Of a stretch of 8,054 nucleotides of DNA, positions 1 through 4,130 are shown piece after piece. Position 1 is the stretch's first letter; the number at the start of each line of letters is the position of its first letter. The position numbers and the translations under genes are program-made. The DNA is from Methanomicrobiales archaeon (GTDB lineage Archaea; Halobacteriota; Methanomicrobia; Methanomicrobiales; Methanoculleaceae): the NCBI GenBank assembly GCA_019136335.1, contig JAGVUK010000081.1, positions 1 to 8,054 of the forward strand. The letters are read 5' to 3'. The notes under the pieces are model-generated. The model saw only the letters and a list, made by a program, of their open reading frames with translations. It searched no databases and was not told where the DNA came from.

Positions 1-212
1 GACTTGTTCGCCGGCCCGAACCCGACCGGCGCCACCGTGACGGCCAGGCGGTTGCCGGGCGCGATGTTCGTCGTCCCGCTGATGGTCACCGTCTCCCCGG
101 CGGTGACGTTCCCCGGATCGTTGACGGTCAGCTCCTCTGCGGCCGCGGTGCCGCAGATCCATGCCGCGAGCACGAGCACGACCGCGACCCGGGCAAGTCT
201 TCTCGCGTTCAT
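1..212 (-). CDS. Secreted surface-type protein, N-terminal part only (runs off left edge)
   Basis: Reading leftwards from an ATG at 212-210 gives 70 codons with no stop before the window edge. The protein opens with a classic signal peptide: a basic MNARRLAR start, a hydrophobic core (VAVVLVLAAWICG) and a small-residue cleavage region (TAAAEE, about residues 22-28). The mature part contains AGETVTISGTTNIAPGNRL, an all-beta segment like those repeated in Methanomicrobiales surface proteins (DUF3821-like or related; inferred from memory). It is probably exported and part of, or attached to, the cell surface. The start is supported by GGGTGA at 223-218, five bases before the ATG. The gene is divergent from the hydrolase at 356. 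The C-terminus, and so any anchor, is outside the window. Function is otherwise unknown. Confidence 0.75.
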   Translation of the reverse strand, partial: MNARRLARVAVVLVLAAWICGTAAAEELTVNDPGNVTAGETVTISGTTNIAPGNRLAVTVAPVGFGPANK

Positions 213-243
213 CCTCTTCACCCGCACCCCTTCTTCCCCCGTG

Positions 244-260
244 CGGGATAAGTGTATCCG
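244..260. promoter_or_regulatory. Inverted repeat and TATA-like element between divergent genes
   Basis: GGATA (246-250) and TATCC (255-259) form a perfect 5-bp inverted repeat around AGTG. Read on the minus strand, CACTTATCC is a plausible TATA-like box that would start transcription about ten bases ahead of the surface-protein ATG, close to its GGGTGA site. It is also the most AT-rich spot in this 143-bp intergenic region, so it could serve the plus-strand gene too. Promoter role is inferred only. Confidence 0.35.
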
Positions 261-269
261 ATCCCGGCC

Positions 270-287
270 CCGCCCTCTCCCGGGCGG
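270..287 (+). other. GC-rich hairpin in the intergenic/leader region
   Basis: CCGCCC (270-275) pairs with GGGCGG (282-287) around a 6-base loop. A pyrimidine-rich tract (TCTTTTCTTCTTT, 298-310) follows. If transcription of the hydrolase gene begins near the AT-rich element at 246-259, this structure would lie in its 5' leader. It could equally be a chance GC-rich palindrome. No known riboswitch class was recognised. Confidence 0.25.
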
Positions 288-343
288 AACCTACCGGTCT
301 TTTCTTCTTTGCGGCGCAACACTCTCCACGACTCTTCTCCATC

Positions 344-349
344 GAGGTG
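344..349 (+). promoter_or_regulatory. Ribosome binding site fixing the hydrolase start
   Basis: GAGGTG lies six bases before the ATG at 356 and matches the archaeal anti-Shine-Dalgarno sequence. It argues for this start over the in-frame extension that opens at 161, whose upstream residues are low-complexity Arg/Pro/Ser and overlap the divergent gene. Confidence 0.7.
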
Positions 350-355
350 CGGACC

Positions 356-1999
356 ATGCTTGAGGACCAGCGATGGCAGCCGGTGCCGGGGACCGCCGGC
401 GCCGAGATCTACCCCTTTCTCCGGAAACCGGACGTCTGCTGCTCGAACGCCTACCTCATCCGGACGCCCGGCGATATCCTGCTCATCGACACCGGGGCGG
501 ACGCCGGCCAGATGGACCGGATCCTCTCGCTCGTGGAGGACCTCCTCCGGGAGGCCCCGCGGCCGGTCACCCTCTTCCTCACCCACTGCCACGCCGACCA
601 CTGCTACCGGGCCGCCCGCGACCGCCGGTTCCGGGCCATCCCGGGCCTCACCGTCGCCGCAGAGGAGACGGGCGCCCGGGCGCTCGAATCAGGCGATCCG
701 GTCCGGACAGTTGCGGAACTCATGGGATGGGAGATCGAGCCGCTCCCGGTCGGCCTCCCCCTGCTTGCCGCCCGCGACCGCGAGGCCCTTGAGATGGGGG
801 GCGGGATCGCCCTTCACCGGCAGGAGATCCCCCTCCGCTCCGGGGAGACCGTTCTCGTCTACCACACCCCCGGGCACTCGCCCGACAGCATCTGCATCCG
901 GCTCGGCGGGTGCCTCTTCATCGGCGACCTCCTCTTCTCCACAAGCCCCGGGGTCGCCGGGCTTGCCGGGTGGGACCAGCCGGCGCTGCTCGCGTCCGTG
1001 GGAAGGGTCCGGTGGATCCTCGCCCACGAACCGGTGAGCCTCTGCTGCCCGGGCCACGGCAGGAGCATCCCGGCCGCGGCGATGCCGGCGCTCCTCGACC
1101 GGCTGCAGGAGGAGGCGGAGGGGATGGCGGAGGTCGGCGCCTTCGACCGGGAGCGGCTCGCCGACGCTCTCGAGCACGCCGTCGACCTTCTCCAGGAGTC
1201 CAACCGGATCTTCGCGGCGATCGCGGGGCGCCTCTACGCCCTTGCCTATCGCCTCGATGACCTCGGCGAGGCCGCCGAGGCCCGGCGTTACCAGGACCTC
1301 CTCGAGTCCGACCAGATCGACACGTTCCTTGCCGATTTTTCGCGGTTCGCCGACGAGTTCGAGACGGGGAAGAAACTCGAGGTCCAGCTGGTCCTCAAGG
1401 CCGTCCAGGTCATCCAGCGAATCGAGGCCCATTTCGCGGGTGACCGGCTCAACCACGTCGTCGAGGCGTCGCTCCTCCGCCGGGCCGGCCGCCTGCTTGC
1501 CGACTTCATGGCCACGATCACGGGCTCGCGGGACCACGCCTGCCTCGCCGCCGCCGACCTCCCGCCGGTGCTCCGCGACCTCATCGCGGAGGCCCTGACC
1601 CCCCCGTTCTCGGACGAGGCGTTCATCGAGGCGGCGGACGACCCCGCGGCCTACCGGGCGGAGCTTGTCTCCCGGCTCGCCTACCTCCCGCTCTTCGAGA
1701 GCGTCGACCTCTCTCTCGACGCAGAGAGCCCCCTCCCGCCGGTGCTGGTCGACCGGGAACGGTTCTCCGACGAGGTCGCCGGCGTGCTTGAGGATATGGC
1801 GGCCGCCGGCGCCCGGGAGATCCGGCTCTCCCTCCGGCGGGAGGAGGATGCGGTCGGGCTCCTGATCCGGGGCCCCGCCCCGCTCTCCGCGCGGAGGCTC
1901 CGGTTTTACCGGCGGAAGTTCGGGCTCGCGGGGGCATCGCTTGAGACTTTCGGGGACGATCCCGGCCTCCTTCTCCTCCTTCGGCCCGCCCCCTCCTGA
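356..1999 (+). CDS. Metallo-beta-lactamase-fold hydrolase with degenerate kinase-like C-terminal domain
   Basis: The 547-residue protein has two parts. Residues about 15-260 form a complete MBL-fold domain: the strand motif LLIDTGAD (42-49), the metal motif THCHADH (His77, His79, Asp81, His82), HTPGHS with His174, the bridging FIGD Asp191, and CCPGHG with His234. All ligands of a di-metal (Zn/Fe) hydrolase are present; the substrate cannot be told from sequence. Residues about 260-547 are mainly helical, then end in a segment that reads like a histidine-kinase ATPase domain (ESVDLSLDAESPLPPVLVDR, then AREIRLSLRREEDAV). The N-box asparagine position is Asp480 and no DxGxG motif is seen, so ATP binding is doubtful. 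No phospho-accepting His motif was identified. There is no signal peptide, so it is probably cytoplasmic. It appears monocistronic. The MBL domain is certain; the second domain is inferred. Confidence 0.88.
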   Translation: MLEDQRWQPVPGTAGAEIYPFLRKPDVCCSNAYLIRTPGDILLIDTGADAGQMDRILSLVEDLLREAPRPVTLFLTHCHADHCYRAARDRRFRAIPGLTVAAEETGARALESGDPVRTVAELMGWEIEPLPVGLPLLAARDREALEMGGGIALHRQEIPLRSGETVLVYHTPGHSPDSICIRLGGCLFIGDLLFSTSPGVAGLAGWDQPALLASVGRVRWILAHEPVSLCCPGHGRSIPAAAMPALLDRLQEEAEGMAEVGAFDRERLADALEHAVDLLQESNRIFAAIAGRLYALAYRLDDLGEAAEARRYQDLLESDQIDTFLADFSRFADEFETGKKLEVQLVLKAVQVIQRIEAHFAGDRLNHVVEASLLRRAGRLLADFMATITGSRDHACLAAADLPPVLRDLIAEALTPPFSDEAFIEAADDPAAYRAELVSRLAYLPLFESVDLSLDAESPLPPVLVDRERFSDEVAGVLEDMAAAGAREIRLSLRREEDAVGLLIRGPAPLSARRLRFYRRKFGLAGASLETFGDDPGLLLLLRPAPS

Positions 2000-2040
2000 C
2001 CCGGATCCTCCGGGGGCAAGCTACTTACCTCCGGCCCCCG
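2000..2040 (+). other. Two alternative inverted repeats after the hydrolase stop
   Basis: Directly after the stop codon, CCCGGA (2000-2005) pairs with TCCGGG (2009-2014). Overlapping it, CGGGGGC (2011-2017) pairs perfectly with GCCCCCG (2034-2040) around a 16-base loop. The two structures share 2011-2014, so they exclude each other. The larger loop contains CTACTTACC (2021-2029), a weak TATA-like element about 27 nt ahead of the first possible start of the glutaredoxin gene. They may act as a terminator for one gene and a promoter region for the next. Confidence 0.35.
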
Positions 2041-2047
2041 TAGCAGG

Positions 2048-2338
2048 GTGACCGTGACGGAGATGCAGCATGTGCCTGGAGTTGACCGCGGCAGGGTGAT
2101 CCTCTACGCCCTGAGCACCTGCGGTTGGTGTGCCAGGACAAAAGACCTCCTTGCCGGCCTCGGCGTCGCGTTCTCGTACGTCTACGTGGACCTGCTCGCG
2201 GGAGAGGAGCGGGACCGGGTGGTCCGGGAGGTTGAACGCTGGAACCCGCGACTCTCGTTCCCGACGGTCGTCGTCGACGGCGCGAAGGTGATCGTGGGGT
2301 TCCGGGAGCAGGAGATCCGGGAGGTGGTCGGTGTCTGA
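2048..2338 (+). CDS. Glutaredoxin/thioredoxin-like redox protein (CGWC)
   Basis: Counting from the GTG at 2048 the protein has 96 residues, typical of a single-domain glutaredoxin. It shows beta-strand VILYALST, the dithiol active site CGWC (Cys25, Cys28), a cis-proline motif FPTVVVDG (Pro72) and the C-terminal VIVGFREQEIREVV helix that closes the fold. It should be a soluble cytoplasmic dithiol-disulfide carrier. It overlaps the next gene, an FTR-type reductase, by eight bases, which suggests that the reductase is its electron donor. The start is uncertain: GTG 2048, GTG 2054 and ATG 2063 are all in frame before the fold. A TATA-like CTACTTACC about 27 nt ahead of 2048 would suit a leaderless GTG start, and GGTGA at 2047-2051 could serve the ATG at 2063. 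Confidence 0.85.
   Translation: MTVTEMQHVPGVDRGRVILYALSTCGWCARTKDLLAGLGVAFSYVYVDLLAGEERDRVVREVERWNPRLSFPTVVVDGAKVIVGFREQEIREVVGV
2319..2328 (+). promoter_or_regulatory. Strong internal ribosome binding site
   Basis: GGGAGGTGGT, inside the end of the glutaredoxin gene, contains the near-perfect archaeal Shine-Dalgarno core GGAGGTG (2320-2326), four bases before GTG 2331. It fixes that GTG as the start of the reductase and indicates translation of both proteins from one mRNA. Confidence 0.75.
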
Positions 2339-2843
2339 CGAGGTGAACGATGGGGAGATCGACGGTTTTGTGCGCGATCTCGCCCGGGAGGCGGAGGCCG
2401 GCGGCTACCACACGAACCCGGACCGGGAGTTCACCCGGTCCCTCGTCCGGGGCCTGCTTGCGAACCGTGAGCGCTACGGCTACATATCCTGTCCCTGCCG
2501 TCTCGCCTCCGGGAACCGGGAGGACGATCTCGATATCATCTGCCCCTGTGACTATCGCGACCCCGATCTCGCCGACTACGGGGCCTGCTACTGCGCCCTC
2601 TACGTCACCGCCGACGTGGCGGCCGGGGTCCGCACCCCCGCCCCCGTCCCGGAACGGCGGCCGCCGCCGGGGGAGCGGGAGCGGCAGAAGGAGGAACGCA
2701 CCAGGGCCGGCCCGGCCCCGGGAGGCCTGAAGTACCCGGTCTGGCGATGCCGGGTCTGCGGCTACCTCTGTGCACGGGACGAACCGCCCGAGACCTGCCC
2801 GATCTGCCGGGTGTCCCGCGACCGGTTCGAGCGGTTCATGTGA
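2331..2843 (+). CDS. Ferredoxin:disulfide (thioredoxin) reductase catalytic subunit fused to rubredoxin
   Basis: The 170-residue protein joins two iron domains. Residues 1-95 match the catalytic beta chain of ferredoxin:thioredoxin reductase: three Cys-X-Cys motifs, CPC (54/56), CPC (71/73) and CYC (86/88), in the expected order within ISCPCR, CPCDYRD and GACYCALYV. In that family they hold a 4Fe-4S cluster beside a redox-active disulfide. The spacings, 14 and 12 residues, differ from the plant form. A Pro/Glu/Arg-rich linker (about 102-135) leads to a rubredoxin-like domain, WRCRVCGY (Cys140, Cys143) and CPIC (Cys156, Cys159), which should bind one iron. FTR-rubredoxin fusions are known in methanogens as ferredoxin:disulfide reductases. 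The presumed role is to pass electrons from ferredoxin to the glutaredoxin encoded just upstream. A GTG start with a strong ribosome binding site supports position 2331. Confidence 0.9.
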   Translation: MSDEVNDGEIDGFVRDLAREAEAGGYHTNPDREFTRSLVRGLLANRERYGYISCPCRLASGNREDDLDIICPCDYRDPDLADYGACYCALYVTADVAAGVRTPAPVPERRPPPGERERQKEERTRAGPAPGGLKYPVWRCRVCGYLCARDEPPETCPICRVSRDRFERFM

Positions 2844-2862
2844 GCCGGACGGAGGCGGCAGA

Positions 2863-2886
2863 CGGCCCGTTTTTACCGGCGGGCCG
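2863..2886 (+). terminator. Possible terminator hairpin after the redox operon
   Basis: CGGCCCG (2863-2869) and CGGGCCG (2880-2886) form a 7-bp stem about 20 bases after the reductase stop. A T-run (TTTTT, 2870-2874) lies in the loop. Archaeal termination depends mainly on T-runs, so this site could end the operon. It also overlaps the upstream part of the next promoter. Confidence 0.4.
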
Positions 2887-2897
2887 ATCCAGAGGAG

Positions 2898-2906
2898 TCA
2901 TATACC
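2898..2906 (+). promoter_or_regulatory. TATA-like box for the small AT-hook-like protein gene
   Basis: TCATATACC, with its AT core centred near 2902, lies 24 bases before the ATG at 2926. No Shine-Dalgarno sequence is found in CAATTCTCCTGT just before that ATG. This geometry suggests a leaderless or nearly leaderless mRNA and supports 2926 over the in-frame upstream extension. Confidence 0.6.
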
Positions 2907-2925
2907 GGGCCGGCAATTCTCCTGT

Positions 2926-3141
2926 ATGCCGCGAGTGAGGATCAACGAGGGGGACCTGGTTTCCGGGGCCGGCGTGGAGGGGAGCTGGAAGAAGAAGCGC
3001 GACGAGAGCCCGGCGCCTCCCCGGGAGGAGCCTGCGGAGAAGGAACCGGCGCCCGCGAGGGAGGAGACGGGCGCAAAGAAGAGGGGGCGCCCCCTCTTTG
3101 GGGACGCGGGCGGCGCCGATATCTTCTTCACGAGGAAATAG
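2926..3141 (+). CDS. Small charged protein with an AT-hook-like KKRGRP motif
   Basis: The gene encodes 71 residues. I do not recognise the family. A conserved-looking N-terminus (MPRVRINEGDLVSGAG) is followed by a basic patch (WKKKRDE), a Pro/Glu/Ala-rich low-complexity middle (about 25-48), then KKRGRPLFGD and a C-terminus ending in ADIFFTRK. KRGRP resembles the core of an AT-hook, the short motif that binds the minor groove of AT-rich DNA, but a single copy in a small protein is weak evidence. The protein lacks a signal peptide, membrane segment or cysteines, and the centre is probably disordered. The TATA-like box 24 bases upstream supports the start. Its stop lies one base from the stop of the convergent OB-fold gene. 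A DNA- or RNA-associated role is speculative. Confidence 0.65.
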   Translation: MPRVRINEGDLVSGAGVEGSWKKKRDESPAPPREEPAEKEPAPAREETGAKKRGRPLFGDAGGADIFFTRK

Positions 3142-3142
3142 A

Positions 3143-3508
3143 TCACTCCAGCACCCGTATATCGGCGGCGGAGGCCACCACCACCTCCCGTTTCCCGCGG
3201 TAGGTCTGCACGACCCCGTAGAGCGCTACGCTTGCGTCTTTGTCGATTTCGAGCCCGGCCGCCACGTCCTGCGGCAGGAAGACGGCGGTCCCGTTGACGG
3301 TGAGGATCCGGTGCCCGCCGGTCGAGGTCGTTCTGACCTCCTCGACCCTGCCCTCGAGGAGGACGAGCGCCCCGTCCGGGACCTCTTCGGAGTACGGGGT
3401 CGCCACGAGCGGCCGGGCGACGGCGTCAAAGAGGAGGTGCGCCGCAAGCACGATCCCGACGACGCATACGAGCACGACGAGGGCCGTTCTCTCCTGCCGT
3501 TCCAGCAT
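3143..3508 (-). CDS. Membrane-anchored OB-fold protein
   Basis: The 121-residue protein starts MLERQER, then has one strongly hydrophobic segment (about residues 8-28, TALVVLVCVVGIVLAAHLLF), followed by a region rich in beta strands. DGALVLLEGRVEEVRTT, HRILTVNGTAVFLP, ASVALYGVVQTYRG and REVVVASAADIRVLE fit the five-strand OB-fold seen in nucleic-acid-binding domains and in small periplasmic OB proteins. It is probably anchored in the membrane; which side the OB domain faces is unclear. The start at 3508 is chosen because GTTATAAC (3538-3531) is centred about 26 bases upstream and no Shine-Dalgarno site is present; a longer reading from 3547 would run through this promoter. It is divergent from the regulator operon. 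Ligand and function are unknown. Confidence 0.75.
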   Translation of the reverse strand: MLERQERTALVVLVCVVGIVLAAHLLFDAVARPLVATPYSEEVPDGALVLLEGRVEEVRTTSTGGHRILTVNGTAVFLPQDVAAGLEIDKDASVALYGVVQTYRGKREVVVASAADIRVLE

Positions 3509-3530
3509 AGGTATCCTATCGCCCCCCGGG

Positions 3531-3538
3531 GTTATAAC
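3531..3538 (-). promoter_or_regulatory. TATA box of the OB-fold gene
   Basis: GTTATAAC is the clearest TATA-like octamer in the window and is symmetric. Its centre is about 26 bases from the ATG at 3508, the usual TATA-to-start-site distance in archaea, which implies a leaderless mRNA. Confidence 0.65.
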
Positions 3539-3550
3539 TTCCGTCACTTT

Positions 3551-3558
3551 GATATGTT
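3551..3558 (+). promoter_or_regulatory. TATA-like box of the regulator operon
   Basis: GATATGTT is centred about 25 bases before the ATG at 3579. The bases just before the ATG (TGATCTGT) hold no Shine-Dalgarno sequence, so a leaderless mRNA is likely. The box overlaps the left arm of the palindrome at 3556-3570. Confidence 0.55.
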
Positions 3559-3570
3559 AACGGCGTTAAC
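3556..3570. promoter_or_regulatory. 15-bp palindrome, candidate operator
   Basis: GTTAACGGCGTTAAC is a perfect inverted repeat: 7-bp arms (GTTAACG/CGTTAAC) around one central base, with a GTTAAC hexamer at each end. It begins at the end of the TATA-like box and stops eight bases before the regulator's start codon. A protein bound here would block assembly of the transcription machinery. The encoded winged-HTH protein is an obvious candidate for the binder (autoregulation), but this is inference. Confidence 0.55.
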
Positions 3571-3578
3571 TGATCTGT

Positions 3579-3812
3579 ATGGATGATGTGAACCTCCCCC
3601 CGTCCTCCCGGAAGATCCTCCTCCTCCTCGAGGACGGGGGCGCCCTGACCCACAAGGAGCTGGTCCGCCTCAGCAGCCTGGCACCCCGCACCGTCCGTTA
3701 TGCCTTAAAGAGGCTCAAAGACAACGATATGATCGTGGAGAAGTTCAACTTCCGCGACGCCCGCCAGATCCTCTACGAGTACAAAGACTCCCCGATGGTG
3801 TCGGCGCAATGA
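3579..3812 (+). CDS. Small winged-helix transcriptional regulator
   Basis: The 77-residue protein is almost entirely one winged helix-turn-helix domain. Helix 1 is SSRKILLLLEDG; the HTH is LTHKELVRLSSL-APRTVRYALKRLKDNDM (about residues 23-51), with APRTVRYALKRL as recognition helix; the wing follows as IVEKFNFRDARQILYEY (52-68). This is the pattern of MarR/TrmB/ArsR-like archaeal regulators that lack an effector domain. It should bind DNA as a dimer, consistent with the palindrome in its own promoter. There are no cysteines or other obvious ligand sites. Its TGA overlaps the ATG of the next regulator (ATGA), so the two are translated together. Targets are unknown; the divergent OB-fold gene is a natural candidate. 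Confidence 0.85.
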   Translation: MDDVNLPPSSRKILLLLEDGGALTHKELVRLSSLAPRTVRYALKRLKDNDMIVEKFNFRDARQILYEYKDSPMVSAQ

Positions 3813-4126
3813 CCGAACCCCCCTCCTGTGACATCATGCGCTGCGACACCCTTGCCCGGAGGCTGCTCCCCCAGATGCGCGCCGAGATGGTCTACCGTCT
3901 GGTGAACGAGCGCGGCATCAGCCAGAGCGAGGCCTCCAAGCGCCTCGGTATCAGCCGGGCGGCGATATCCCAGTACATGAGCCGCAAACGCGGGTTTACC
4001 CGGCAGGACTTCCCCGGCGACCTCGAGGTCGTCATCGAGCGGTGGGTCTCCGCCATCGTCTCGGGCGAAGGGACGATCACCATCTGCGACGTCTGCCGTT
4101 CTGCCGACCTCGCCGGCCGACGGTGA
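3809..4126 (+). CDS. HTH regulator with two cysteine pairs (COG2522-like)
   Basis: The 105-residue protein has a central helix-turn-helix, GISQSEASKRLGISRAAISQ (residues 36-55) followed by YMSRKRG, with the SQ...LGIS..A.SQY signature of a family of predicted archaeal regulators (COG2522-like; assigned from memory). Four cysteines lie outside it: Cys7 and Cys12 in CDIMRC near the N-terminus, and Cys93 and Cys96 in ICDVC near the C-terminus. This arrangement could bind zinc or an iron-sulfur cluster, or form redox-sensitive disulfides. The start codon overlaps the previous stop as ATGA, with GGTG (3797-3800) eight bases ahead. It ends four bases from the convergent PLD-family gene. The likely role is transcriptional control, perhaps together with its operon partner; signal and targets are unknown. 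Confidence 0.82.
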   Translation: MTEPPSCDIMRCDTLARRLLPQMRAEMVYRLVNERGISQSEASKRLGISRAAISQYMSRKRGFTRQDFPGDLEVVIERWVSAIVSGEGTITICDVCRSADLAGRR

Positions 4127-4130
4127 GGCC

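Noticed and set aside
161..355. 65-residue N-terminal extension of the MBL hydrolase
   Set aside because: It overlaps the divergent signal-peptide gene, reads as Arg/Pro/Ser-rich noise, and a good ribosome binding site (GAGGTG) precedes the ATG at 356.
689..1537. 282-codon minus-strand open frame opposite the MBL hydrolase
   Set aside because: Antisense shadow; low-complexity composition with no domain, while the plus strand has intact MBL motifs.
3509..3547. 13-residue N-terminal extension of the OB-fold protein
   Set aside because: It would run through the TATA box GTTATAAC, which sits at the right distance for a leaderless start at 3508.
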